A stretch of DNA of 64,000 nucleotides from Mannheimia pernigra (GTDB lineage: Bacteria > Pseudomonadota > Gammaproteobacteria > Enterobacterales > Pasteurellaceae). The notes below the pieces were generated by a model. The model saw only the letters and a program-made list of their open reading frames with translations, was not told the origin of the DNA and did no database searches. Each line of letters begins with the position of its first letter. Position 1 is the stretch's first letter. The stretch is taken from contig NZ_CP055305.1 of the NCBI RefSeq assembly GCF_013377995.1, forward strand, positions 1,860,001-1,924,000, given 5' to 3'. This document shows positions 17,631 through 25,678 of the stretch, in pieces. The position numbers and the translations under genes were made by a program.

Positions 17631-17973
17631 TTAATCTTGGTAATATGTACCATCACCACAATCGTAGTTTGAGCCAGATTGGTTATTATTCGTTCTACCT
17701 GGAACTCCAAACGTAGGCTTTATTGGTAAAGATGATGGAATTAATTCTTTTACACCGCTAGGTAAAGAATTTTCATGTATTGTAATAGGTAGGCTCCTCG
17801 CTAAATCAAGGGCTAAATTAACAGAAGTACTTGATAAACCGCCTAAAGCCCCCCCCTCTTGCAAACCCTGTAGCAAAAGCAACGCCATAAGATACAAGAT
17901 CTGGTTGATTAGCCTTATTTTCAGAATTCCCTCCAACTACTAAGCTTAATTGTAAAATTGATAGTTCTTTCAT
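17631..17973 (-). pseudogene. Microcin precursor 1, frameshifted at a G8 run
   Basis: ATG 17973 with GGGAG upstream encodes a textbook leader MKELSILQLSLVVGG and a core starting NSENKANQPDLVSYGVAFATGFARGG. At the run of eight G (17849-17856) the frame is lost and stops soon after. With seven G the frame continues as ALGGLSSTSVN to a C-terminus NNNQSGSNYDCGDGTYYQD at 17631, giving 113 residues. The C-terminal NQSGS(N/D)Y...GDG motif is shared with precursor 3. The run could make the gene phase-variable or mark decay. Confidence 0.75.
17849..17856 (-). repeat. G8 homopolymer inside precursor 1
   Basis: Eight consecutive C on the plus strand (G on the coding strand). Changing it by one base switches precursor 1 between a 113-residue peptide and a truncated product. 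Homopolymer G tracts are common slipped-strand switches in Pasteurellaceae. Confidence 0.7.
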
Positions 17974-17974
17974 T

Positions 17975-18259
17975 TCATTCTCCCTTTAATCTAATTCTGA
18001 TCACAAAAACCAATATTAAAAATAATTCTAAAAATAATACTATACTTACAACATCTTCCACAATATATAAAACATTAAGTTCCTTCATATATCCATCTTT
18101 TATAAAAAAGAAAAAATTAGACAGCATCGAAAAAAACAAAACCTTCCATATAGTTTTTTTCATAAAAAAATAAAGACTATTATTTGCTGACATACAAATA
18201 TCCTTATATACAAAAGGAAGCAAAATACTTGATGTAAAAAACAATACTTTAAGATACAT
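17975..18259 (-). CDS. Small membrane protein of the microcin island
   Basis: A 94-residue protein from ATG 18259 (GAGG upstream). Three hydrophobic stretches (LFFTSSILLPFV, KVLFFSMLSNFFFFI, VVSIVLFLELFLILVFVIRI) with basic loops and tail. It ends one base before the ATG of precursor 1, so it is cotranscribed and perhaps coupled. It may be the immunity protein for precursor 1. No family is recognised. Confidence 0.6.
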   Translation of the reverse strand: MYLKVLFFTSSILLPFVYKDICMSANNSLYFFMKKTIWKVLFFSMLSNFFFFIKDGYMKELNVLYIVEDVVSIVLFLELFLILVFVIRIRLKGE

Positions 18260-18325
18260 AAAAACCTCACATACAAACATATTACAGCATTAAATATAAA
18301 ACTAAAAACTCAGCAAAAATAAACG

Positions 18326-18505
18326 TCACACTTTTAACAAAAAAGTGACTATTTTCTTAAAATAATTAAAAAATAATATTCCAAAATAAAAATAAGCAAC
18401 ATGCACATTAAAAAATGATGATATTATTAAAGATATACAATATATAAAAATATAAAACAAAAACATATTTATGATTTTATTCGCATTTTTAAAAAATGAG
18501 TTCAT
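18326..18505 (-). CDS. Small hydrophobic protein, first gene of the microcin operon
   Basis: A 59-residue protein: MNSFFKNANK, one hydrophobic hairpin (MFLFYIFIYCISLIISSFF and VAYFYFGILFFNYF) and a basic tail. It has the best ribosome site of the island (AAGGGAGGT, 4 nt before the ATG). Too short for most ORF callers. Probably an immunity or accessory membrane protein; no homology is recognised. Confidence 0.6.
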   Translation of the reverse strand: MNSFFKNANKIINMFLFYIFIYCISLIISSFFNVHVAYFYFGILFFNYFKKIVTFLLKV

Positions 18506-18530
18506 ATAACCTCCCTTAGGTTAAAATAAA

Positions 18531-18554
18531 TAGAATATATTTCAGAGCATTCTA
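18531..18554. promoter_or_regulatory. Inverted repeat upstream of the microcin operon
   Basis: TAGAAT and ATTCTA separated by 12 bp, 26 bp upstream of the first ATG of the island and over its likely promoter. It has the spacing of a dimeric repressor site. Function is inferred only from position and symmetry. Confidence 0.35.
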
Positions 18555-18584
18555 AAAAAATATAGATTATCTTATTCTTTTCAT

Positions 18585-18597
18585 ACGTTAGTAACGT
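18585..18597. promoter_or_regulatory. Palindrome ACGTTA-G-TAACGT
   Basis: A perfect 6-bp-arm palindrome with a 1-bp centre in the A+T-rich 291-bp space between the microcin operon and csdA. Could be an operator for either divergent unit. Confidence 0.3.
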
Positions 18598-18796
18598 TTA
18601 TTTTTTACCCCTCCAAATAGACCATATTTTTTATATGGATTTTATAAAAACAATTTTATTAGTCAACAACAATTTAACAGGAAGTTAACAAAATAAATCC
18701 TTTTATTTCTTGAAATGCTTCTTATCTCAAAACATTTCTTTATAATAAGTGCTTTCTTGTTAACTAAATTTTCAAAAAAATCCTAGGAATTAACTT

Positions 18797-19987
18797 ATGC
18801 CTAACGCCCTATTCCGTACCCACTTCCCCTTTTTTGAAAAATCGGATGGTTGGACATATTTAGACTCTGCCGCCACAACCCTAAAGCCTAATGTACTTAT
18901 TCAAGCAACAAGTGAGTTTTACTCCTCTGCGGGTTCAGTGCATCGCAGTCAGTACGATTTACCACAAACGGAACAATATGAACTGGCTCGTGATTTAGTT
19001 GCAAAACGCTTCAATGTAGAAACTTGTGAAGCAGTGATTTGGACGAGTGGCACAACCCAAAGTATCAATATAGTCGCTTATGGCTTAGAACATCGAATTA
19101 AGCAAGGTGATGAAATTGTGATTTCGGTGGCAGAACATCACGCCAATTTTATTCCTTGGCAGCAACTGGCAGAACGTACCAGGGCAAAACTTATTGTGTT
19201 ACCGCTTAATGACAAATATCAAATTGAGCCTGAAGCACTTAAAAATGCGTTATCGAAAAAAACCAAAATCGTTGCCTTTAATTTGGTTTCCAATGTTACA
19301 GGCGTTCGCCAAGCGGCAGAGCAACTTATTCCGATGATTCGCCAATATTCTTCCGCTAAAGTTATGTTGGATATAGCTCAAGCGGTGTGCTGCGAACAAG
19401 TTGATGTGCAAAAACTTGGTGCTGATTTTTACGCCTTTTCCGCACACAAAATGTATGGACCAAACGGTGTGGGCGTACTAACAGGTAAATTGCAAAGTTT
19501 GGAGCAAATTCGACCGCTTGTATTTGGCGGAAAAATGTTGAAAAACATTACGGAAGATGAGCTGATTGTGGCAGATTTGCCTTATCGTTTAGAGGCTGGC
19601 ACGCCAAATATTGCGGGCATTATTGGTTTTGGACAAGTGCTGGCTTGGTTGCAAAATTTCGATCTTTCAAGGCTCAATAATCCGCTTTATGCGTTAGCGG
19701 AATACACCCGCAAGCGGTTAAATTCTTATCAAAATGTGCAAATTATCGGGCAACAAAATACGCCAACCATTAGCTTTATCATTGAAAATCAGCACCCTGC
19801 TGATATTGCCGCTTTTCTTACTCAACGTCGGATTGCTATCCGCCAAGGTGAACATTGTGCGAAACCTTATTTGCGTTATTTACAAGAAAGTGGCACGCTT
19901 CGCCTTTCTCTGGCTCATTACAATACAAAAGAAGATATTGAGCATTTTTTCAACGCTTTAGATTTAGCGTTGGAAATTTTACAATAA
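18797..19987 (+). CDS. csdA: Cysteine desulfurase CsdA/SufS family
   Basis: A 396-residue class V aminotransferase-fold enzyme that uses PLP to take sulfur from cysteine. Motifs: YLDSAATTLKP, GSVHRSQYDLPQ, WTSGTTQSIN, VAEHHANFIPW, MLDIAQAV, the PLP lysine in SAHKMYGP, and the persulfide cysteine in RQGEHCAKP. It is more like E. coli CsdA than IscS, and no suf genes are adjacent, so CsdA is preferred. It borders the A+T-rich microcin island, whose DNA looks different in composition. Confidence 0.87.
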   Translation: MPNALFRTHFPFFEKSDGWTYLDSAATTLKPNVLIQATSEFYSSAGSVHRSQYDLPQTEQYELARDLVAKRFNVETCEAVIWTSGTTQSINIVAYGLEHRIKQGDEIVISVAEHHANFIPWQQLAERTRAKLIVLPLNDKYQIEPEALKNALSKKTKIVAFNLVSNVTGVRQAAEQLIPMIRQYSSAKVMLDIAQAVCCEQVDVQKLGADFYAFSAHKMYGPNGVGVLTGKLQSLEQIRPLVFGGKMLKNITEDELIVADLPYRLEAGTPNIAGIIGFGQVLAWLQNFDLSRLNNPLYALAEYTRKRLNSYQNVQIIGQQNTPTISFIIENQHPADIAAFLTQRRIAIRQGEHCAKPYLRYLQESGTLRLSLAHYNTKEDIEHFFNALDLALEILQ

Positions 19988-20099
19988 AGCTAAGCTAAAT
20001 CAAAAAATACACATTTTTTAGTAGAATGAAAAGGCTGAATATTGTAATCTTTACCTCAGTTTTCATTTTAAATTTAATTTATCAACAAGGTGTTTTTAA

Positions 20100-21074
20100 A
20101 TGAGTAAAAAAATCAAAAAAATCGCGGTATTAACCAGTGGCGGAGATGCACCAGGAATGAATGCTGCCATTCGTGGCGTGGTGCGTTCAGCGTTAAATGA
20201 AGGCTTAACTGTTTGTGGTATTCAAGATGGTTACTACGGGCTTTATCACGATAAAGTCCTTCCACTTGATAGACACTCCGTGTCAGAAACGATTAACCGT
20301 GGCGGTACATTTTTAGGTTCAGCACGCTTTCCTGATTTCAAACGCCCCGAAGTTCGTAAAAAATGTGTTGAAACATTAAAAAAATATAATATTGATGCAT
20401 TAGTGGTCATTGGCGGCGATGGCTCTTATATGGGCGCGAAACTCTTAACTGAAGAGTTTGGTTATCCGTGTATTGGGATTCCAGGTACAATTGATAATGA
20501 TATTGTGGGTACCGACTATACGATTGGTTATCAAACCGCATTAGAAACCGCATTAGCTGCAATTGACCGCCTACGTGATACATCAAGCTCTCATCAACGT
20601 ATTTCAATTGTAGAAATTATGGGCCGCCATTGCGGTGATTTAACCCTGAGTGCGGCACTTGCTGGTGGTTGTGAATATGTGATCGTACCAGAAAAAGGGC
20701 TAGACAAAGATGCATTAATGAAAAGCATTGAAGATGGATTCCGCAAAGGAAAACGCCACTCTATTATTGCAATTACTGAATTAATGACGGATGTTCACGC
20801 ACTGGCAAAAGAGATCGAAGCTCGCTTTGGTAATGAAACCCGAGCAACGGTGTTAGGCCATATTCAACGTGGTGGCACACCTTGTGCATTCGACCGTATT
20901 TTAGCCTCCCGTATGGGCGTTTATGCCGTAGAATTATTGCTTCAAGGTTTTGGTGGCCACTGCGTGGGTATCCAAAATGAACAATTAGTTCACCACGATA
21001 TTATTGATGCGATTAATAATATGCGTCGTCCGTTTAAAGAGGAATTATACGAGACCTCTAGAAAATTATTCTAA
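20100..21074 (+). CDS. pfkA: 6-phosphofructokinase
   Basis: A 324-residue ATP-dependent phosphofructokinase of glycolysis. Motifs: [21 protein letters not shown] (ATP site), [24 protein letters not shown] with the catalytic Asp, [11 protein letters not shown], and [15 protein letters not shown]. Length and sequence match E. coli PfkA (320). A terminator hairpin follows at once. Confidence 0.97.
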   Translation: MSKKIKKIAVLTSGGDAPGMNAAIRGVVRSALNEGLTVCGIQDGYYGLYHDKVLPLDRHSVSETINRGGTFLGSARFPDFKRPEVRKKCVETLKKYNIDALVVIGGDGSYMGAKLLTEEFGYPCIGIPGTIDNDIVGTDYTIGYQTALETALAAIDRLRDTSSSHQRISIVEIMGRHCGDLTLSAALAGGCEYVIVPEKGLDKDALMKSIEDGFRKGKRHSIIAITELMTDVHALAKEIEARFGNETRATVLGHIQRGGTPCAFDRILASRMGVYAVELLLQGFGGHCVGIQNEQLVHHDIIDAINNMRRPFKEELYETSRKLF

Positions 21075-21093
21075 CACTCCTTAAAATTTTAAA

Positions 21094-21125
21094 GGCGACT
21101 AAAACTAAAATGGTCGCCTTTTTAT
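21094..21125 (+). terminator. Terminator after pfkA
   Basis: AAAGGCGAC pairs with GTCGCCTTTT around a 13-nt loop, running into TTTTTAT. Confidence 0.85.
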
Positions 21126-21143
21126 ATTCAAATGTAAGGATTA

Positions 21144-21854
21144 ATGATGTTAAAAGATAAACCCGTGATATCCAACCAACATGGTGCATTAGCAATGGCT
21201 ATTTTGCCTTTTCTTTATGCCGTAATAAAAAATGGTTTTATGACTTTACACATATTCTTTGGACTTTCTTGGTTATCACTCTATTTTTTCTCTTACCCAT
21301 TTCTTTCTCTATTTAGCAAAAAAACCACTGAACGCAATAAAAAATGGGCAAAAATTTATTTTGCTTTAAGCTTATTCTTTGCTCTGCCTGTGATTTATCA
21401 ACAACCTGCTATTTTGCAATTTTTAATCATAATTCTACCGCTTGGATTGATTCAAGTTTACTTTGCAAAACAAAAAGATGAACGGAATTTATGGAATGAT
21501 ATTGCAGGAATTTTAATCTTTGGGGTAATAGGAATGGCAGCGTCTTATCTTGTGACGTCGCAATATCACATTGAGGTTTTACTCCACCCTACACTCTTTT
21601 TTATAGCCACCACTTTCTATGTAAAAAGTATGGTACGAGAGCGTAAAAACCCGATTTATATGGAGATCAGCATTGCAACACACTTATTGTTAGCGATAAC
21701 TTATAGCCTAGTCTCACTACAAGCGCTCTTTTTTGCTTATTTAATTGCAACTGTTCGTGCCATTATTGTGCCAAGTTTAGGGTTAAACGTAAAACAAATT
21801 GGAATGTTAGAATTTCCTGTTATGCTGATTTTTTTCATTGCTTTAATATTATAA
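21144..21854 (+). CDS. YwiC-like family membrane protein
   Basis: A 236-residue integral membrane protein with about seven hydrophobic helices. The N-terminal SNQHGALAMAILPFLYAV is the signature of the YwiC-like family (NQHGAW..LxxPF), whose function is unknown. The terminal helices (FAYLIATVRAIIVPSLGL) fit UbiA-like membrane folds only loosely. It has its own start context after the pfkA terminator. Confidence 0.8.
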   Translation: MMLKDKPVISNQHGALAMAILPFLYAVIKNGFMTLHIFFGLSWLSLYFFSYPFLSLFSKKTTERNKKWAKIYFALSLFFALPVIYQQPAILQFLIIILPLGLIQVYFAKQKDERNLWNDIAGILIFGVIGMAASYLVTSQYHIEVLLHPTLFFIATTFYVKSMVRERKNPIYMEISIATHLLLAITYSLVSLQALFFAYLIATVRAIIVPSLGLNVKQIGMLEFPVMLIFFIALIL

Positions 21855-21863
21855 TTTAACCTA

Positions 21864-21900
21864 TAAAAAAACCTCTGGGTTCTTCCAGAGGTTTTTTTAT
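21864..21900. terminator. Bidirectional terminator
   Basis: AAAAAAACCTCTGG and CCAGAGGTTTTTTT with a GTTCTT loop: A-run on one side, T-run on the other. It serves both the YwiC-like gene and the convergent entericidin-like gene. Confidence 0.9.
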
Positions 21901-21905
21901 TATTC

Positions 21906-22028
21906 TTATTGTGCAGCTTGTTGGATTTTATCGCCAGCTTTCTCAACGTCCTTGCCAACACCATCAACTGTATTACATGCTGTTAAAAAAGTTGCACTTG
22001 CTAAAATTGCTAATACTAATTTTTTCAT
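21906..22028 (-). CDS. Entericidin EcnA/B-like small lipoprotein
   Basis: A 40-residue lipoprotein, too short for the usual ORF cutoff. The ATG at 22028 has AGGAGCG upstream. The signal MKKLVLAILASATFLTAC (lipobox Cys18) is followed by NTVDGVGKDVEKAGDKIQQAAQ, the entericidin pattern (N-T-x-x-G-x-G-x-D-x-x-x-A-G). Entericidins are envelope lipoproteins tied to programmed lysis and stress; a toxin or antitoxin role here is untested. Confidence 0.85.
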   Translation of the reverse strand: MKKLVLAILASATFLTACNTVDGVGKDVEKAGDKIQQAAQ

Positions 22029-22107
22029 AAAACGCTCCTTATTTTTTTGTTTGTTATGAAAACGGCTTCAATATAACAATTTTAAATTACAAAAGCAACA
22101 CTCTAAA

Positions 22108-23088
22108 TTAATAATCTAATTCATCTTTATAAAGCTTATAATCCTCTTTTAATACTTGAAGTAATTCAACAAAATCATCTGGTAACGGAGCGTGCCATTC
22201 CATTAATTCACCTGTAATTGGGTGCTCTAAGCGTAACATAATCGCGTGTAATGCTTGGCGTTGAAAACTGCGTAAAGTCGCTAAAAATGCCTCACTTGCT
22301 CCTTTCGGTGGGCGAGGTCTGCCACCATATAGTTGATCGCCTAATAATGGGTGAGCAATATGAGCCATATGGACACGAATTTGGTGAGTACGCCCTGTTT
22401 CTAAGCGTAAACGCAGCCGAGTGTAGTTACGAAAACGCTCCATAATACGATAATGCGTTACCGCAGGCTTCCCCATTGGATGTACCGCCATTGCTATGCG
22501 TTTTGTAGAATGACGAGCCATTGGCTCATCTACTTTACCACCTTGAGTCATAATACCACTTGCCACTGCTTCATACTCACGAGTAATACGGCGTTTTTGC
22601 AATGCTGTAACTAAATGCGTTTGAGCTGGGATATTTTTTGCCACCACCATTAAACCTGTTGTATCTTTATCTAAACGATGCACAATACCTGCTCGTGGCA
22701 CTTCAGCAATAGGTGGATAATAATGTAACAACGCATTCAATACGGTTCCATCTGGATTGCCAGCTCCTGGGTGAACCACCAACTCTTTCGGTTTATTGAT
22801 GACAATAATATCGTCATCTTCATATACAATATTGAGTGGAATATCTTGTGGCTCAAAGCGAATTTCTTCCTCAATTTCCGCACTGATTTCAACAGTTTCA
22901 CCACCAAATACCTTCTCTCGTGCCTTATTGACAATATTGCCGTTTACCTTAACTAAATCACTTTCAATCCATACTTTAATGCGTGAGCGTGAATAGTCTG
23001 AAAAAAGTTGTGCTAACGCTTGATCTAAACGAGCACCTAATAAATCTGCAGTAATTTCTGCTGTCAAAATCTTTTGTTGAGTAGTCAT
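22108..23088 (-). CDS. rluD: 23S rRNA pseudouridine(1911/1915/1917) synthase RluD
   Basis: A 326-residue pseudouridine synthase that modifies helix 69 of 23S rRNA. N-terminal S4 domain (GARLDQALAQLFSDYSRSRIKVWIESDLVKVNG), then the RluA-type catalytic domain with IVHRLDKDTTGLMVVAK (catalytic Asp) and ETGRTHQIRVHMAH. Length matches E. coli RluD (326). It is divergent from bamD, the conserved arrangement. Confidence 0.96.
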   Translation of the reverse strand: MTTQQKILTAEITADLLGARLDQALAQLFSDYSRSRIKVWIESDLVKVNGNIVNKAREKVFGGETVEISAEIEEEIRFEPQDIPLNIVYEDDDIIVINKPKELVVHPGAGNPDGTVLNALLHYYPPIAEVPRAGIVHRLDKDTTGLMVVAKNIPAQTHLVTALQKRRITREYEAVASGIMTQGGKVDEPMARHSTKRIAMAVHPMGKPAVTHYRIMERFRNYTRLRLRLETGRTHQIRVHMAHIAHPLLGDQLYGGRPRPPKGASEAFLATLRSFQRQALHAIMLRLEHPITGELMEWHAPLPDDFVELLQVLKEDYKLYKDELDY

Positions 23089-23150
23089 TAAAATATAAAT
23101 CCTAATTAGTCATTTGCTTACTTGCGTGATGTTATATAAAATAGCGAGAT

Positions 23151-23177
23151 GAACTTCATAAGTTATTCTTAGTCTGA
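23151..23177 (+). promoter_or_regulatory. Sigma-E-like promoter of bamD
   Basis: GAACTT (23151-23156), 16-bp spacer, TCTGA (23173-23177), close to the RpoE consensus GGAACTT-N16-TCTGA. It lies about 50 bp before the bamD ATG; E. coli bamD (yfiO) is a known sigma-E target. Confidence 0.7.
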
Positions 23178-23229
23178 GGCTATTGTACATTAACTTTTTG
23201 TTTCAGACACTTCATTATAGGTAAAACAT

Positions 23230-24006
23230 ATGCGTAAATTTAAAACTCTTGCCACATTAGCATTAGCAGGACTTGTTGTGGGCTGCTCAAGTTCTAATAA
23301 AGACATCGAACAATCCAGTGCTCAAGATCTTTATAACAAAGGGCAAACCTATTTACAAAATGGCGATTATAATTCTGCTATTCGTTATTTAGAAGGAATG
23401 GGGGCTAAAGGTTTTCAATATTCAGGCTTGGGTGAACAAGCTCAATTAAGTTTAATTTATGCACAGTATAAAGTCGGCGAATATTATAAAGCGTTAGATG
23501 CTGCAGAACGTTTTGCTCGCACTTATCCAAATGCGGCGAATATGGATTATGTATTTTATCTTGCAGGCCTTTCAAATGCACGTTTAGGTGACAATTTTAT
23601 GCAAGATTTCTTTAAGGTAAACAGAGCCTCTCGTGCGGTAGTGAATGTCCGTAATGCTTACGGCAATTTCCAAACTATCGTTAAACACTATCCACAAAGC
23701 CAATACGCACAAGATGCCCAAAACTGGATGAACTATTTATTCAACCGTTTAGCAGAACACGAATTATCTATTGTGAAATTCTACAACAAACGAAAAGCTT
23801 ATGTTGCTGTCGTAAACCGCGTAGAAGAAATGTTACGTTTCTACCCAAATACTGAAGCAACTAAAAATGCACTCCCTTATTTAAAAGAAGCATTTGGACA
23901 AATAGGTATTCAAGATTCTCAGCAAAAAACGGAGCTATTAATTAAAGAATACGAGAATAAAACGCTACCAATCCCGACAAAACCTGAATATGGCGAACAA
24001 TTCTAA
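23230..24006 (+). CDS. bamD: Outer membrane assembly lipoprotein BamD
   Basis: A 258-residue lipoprotein (Cys19 after LAGLVVGC) of the BAM complex, which folds beta-barrel proteins into the outer membrane. TPR repeats are visible ([52 protein letters not shown], and the [16 protein letters not shown] repeat). The [10 protein letters not shown] segment is characteristic. An older name is ComL. Divergent from rluD and preceded by a sigma-E-like promoter. A small GC-rich terminator follows. Confidence 0.95.
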   Translation: MRKFKTLATLALAGLVVGCSSSNKDIEQSSAQDLYNKGQTYLQNGDYNSAIRYLEGMGAKGFQYSGLGEQAQLSLIYAQYKVGEYYKALDAAERFARTYPNAANMDYVFYLAGLSNARLGDNFMQDFFKVNRASRAVVNVRNAYGNFQTIVKHYPQSQYAQDAQNWMNYLFNRLAEHELSIVKFYNKRKAYVAVVNRVEEMLRFYPNTEATKNALPYLKEAFGQIGIQDSQQKTELLIKEYENKTLPIPTKPEYGEQF

Positions 24007-24026
24007 TTAAAAATAATAGAATATTA

Positions 24027-24048
24027 GGGGCGAGTTCGCCCCTTTTGG
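24027..24048 (+). terminator. Terminator after bamD
   Basis: GGGGCGA and TCGCCCC with a very small loop, followed by TTTT. Confidence 0.75.
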
Positions 24049-24080
24049 CTTTCTGACTTATTTAAGCTTACTAGGAAATT

Positions 24081-25112
24081 ATGCGAATTTTAGGTATTGA
24101 AACCTCTTGTGATGAAACTGGCGTTGCTATTTATGATGGAAAAAAAGGCTTAGTAGCAAACCAGCTTTATAGCCAAATTGATCTGCACGCTGATTACGGT
24201 GGTGTTGTGCCCGAACTTGCCTCTCGGGATCATATACGCAAAACACTTCCGTTAATCCAAGCAGCTTTAAAAGAAGCCAATCTTCAGCCTTGTGATATTG
24301 ACGGTATTGCCTATACGGCAGGTCCTGGTTTAGTTGGTGCATTATTAGTAGGTTCAACTATTGCTCGCTCTCTAGCTTATGCCTGGAATGTGCCAGCCCT
24401 TGGTGTACATCATATGGAGGGGCATTTGCTCGCCCCAATGTTAGAAGAAAATGCCCCCCAATTCCCTTTTATAGCATTGCTTATTTCTGGTGGGCATACT
24501 CAATTAGTCAAAGTTGAAGGCGTAGGTCAATATGAACTTTTAGGCGAATCGATTGATGATGCGGCAGGCGAAGCCTTTGATAAAACAGGTAAATTATTAG
24601 GCTTAGATTACCCCGCTGGAGTAGCACTATCTAAGCTTGCCGAGTCTGCTACCCCTAATCGTTTTAAATTTCCACGCCCAATGACAGATAGGCCAGGCTT
24701 AGATTTTAGCTTCTCAGGTTTAAAAACATTTGCCGCCAATACTATTAGGGCGAATCTCAATAAAAATGGCGAGTTAGAAGAACAAACTCGTTGTGATATT
24801 GCTCACGCATTCCAACAAGCAGTTGTGGATACTATTTTAATCAAATGCAAACGAGCATTAGAGCAAACTGGTTATAAACGCCTAGTAATGGCTGGTGGCG
24901 TAAGTGCTAATAAACAGCTTCGAGCTGATATGGCTGATATGATGAAAAAACTAAAAGGCGAAGTTTTTTATCCTCGCCCGCAGTTTTGTACTGATAATGG
25001 TGCAATGATTGCCTACACAGGTTTTTTACGTTTAAAAAGTGGTGAACGCACTGATTTAAGTATTAGCGTAAAACCACGCTGGCCAATGACAGAACTACCC
25101 AGAATGAAATAG
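24081..25112 (+). CDS. tsaD: tRNA threonylcarbamoyltransferase subunit TsaD
   Basis: A 343-residue ASKHA-fold protein that, with TsaB, TsaC and TsaE, makes t6A37 in tRNAs reading ANN codons. Motifs: [13 protein letters not shown] at the N-terminus, the metal-binding [36 protein letters not shown], and [12 protein letters not shown]. Length matches E. coli TsaD (337). It has a clear start at 24081 and ends in a long uptake-sequence hairpin. Confidence 0.97.
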   Translation: MRILGIETSCDETGVAIYDGKKGLVANQLYSQIDLHADYGGVVPELASRDHIRKTLPLIQAALKEANLQPCDIDGIAYTAGPGLVGALLVGSTIARSLAYAWNVPALGVHHMEGHLLAPMLEENAPQFPFIALLISGGHTQLVKVEGVGQYELLGESIDDAAGEAFDKTGKLLGLDYPAGVALSKLAESATPNRFKFPRPMTDRPGLDFSFSGLKTFAANTIRANLNKNGELEEQTRCDIAHAFQQAVVDTILIKCKRALEQTGYKRLVMAGGVSANKQLRADMADMMKKLKGEVFYPRPQFCTDNGAMIAYTGFLRLKSGERTDLSISVKPRWPMTELPRMK

Positions 25113-25116
25113 ACTT

Positions 25117-25172
25117 CAAGCGGTCAGATTTCTTTAAACTTTTTCAAAAATTTAAAGAAATCTGACCGCTTG
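25117..25172. terminator. Perfect 22-bp dyad made of two uptake sequences
   Basis: CAAGCGGTCAGATTTCTTTAAA (25117-25138, shown here in parts: CAAGCGGTC then AGATTTCTTTAAA) is exactly complementary to 25151-25172. Both uptake cores are intact and the match extends well beyond them, so this is an efficient hairpin after tsaD. Confidence 0.85.
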
Positions 25173-25249
25173 CAACATATGAATATTAGATAACCCTATC
25201 ATAAAATTGATGACTTTCAATAACCTACATTAAGATTTAAGGACAGAAA

Positions 25250-25555
25250 ATGAACATAGCACAATTCCATCAAGCCGTAGAGCACGTTTGGCAACAAATT
25301 GAAGAGAAAATTGATGATGAAGGTTTATCGATTGATACCGAGATTCAAGGTGCCGTTTGTACTTTAACTTTTGATGATAAATCACAGATCATTATCAATA
25401 AACAAGAGGCTATGCTAGAGTTATGGCTTGCCAGTAAATTAGGTGGTATTCACTTTAAAAATGTTGATGGCGAATGGGTAACCGATGAAGGAAATACTTT
25501 CTGGCAACATTTAGAAGAGGCTTTTATTCGACATGGCGAAACCGTTTCTTTCTAA
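25250..25555 (+). CDS. cyaY: Frataxin-like iron-sulfur assembly protein CyaY
   Basis: A 101-residue frataxin homologue that binds iron through the acidic first helix and tunes IscS activity. Visible: the acidic N-terminal helix (VWQQIEEKIDDEG), the strands LTFDDKSQIIINKQEAMLELWLASKLGG, and FW near the end. Length matches E. coli CyaY (106). The ribosome site AAGGA precedes the ATG. A single gene between terminators. Confidence 0.95.
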   Translation: MNIAQFHQAVEHVWQQIEEKIDDEGLSIDTEIQGAVCTLTFDDKSQIIINKQEAMLELWLASKLGGIHFKNVDGEWVTDEGNTFWQHLEEAFIRHGETVSF

Positions 25556-25678
25556 TAACTGAATTTAGGATGCACCACCTGCATCCTTTTAATCACATTT
25601 GCTAACAATACTTGCAAATTTTTCCTCAAAATAAACCGCTTGCAGGCACACGCTGTGCTTCTTGCATATAATAAAATA

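Noticed and set aside
17958..18173. Plus-strand 71-codon frame in the microcin island
   Set aside because: Low-complexity Asn/Thr/Lys product antisense to a better minus-strand gene with a ribosome site.
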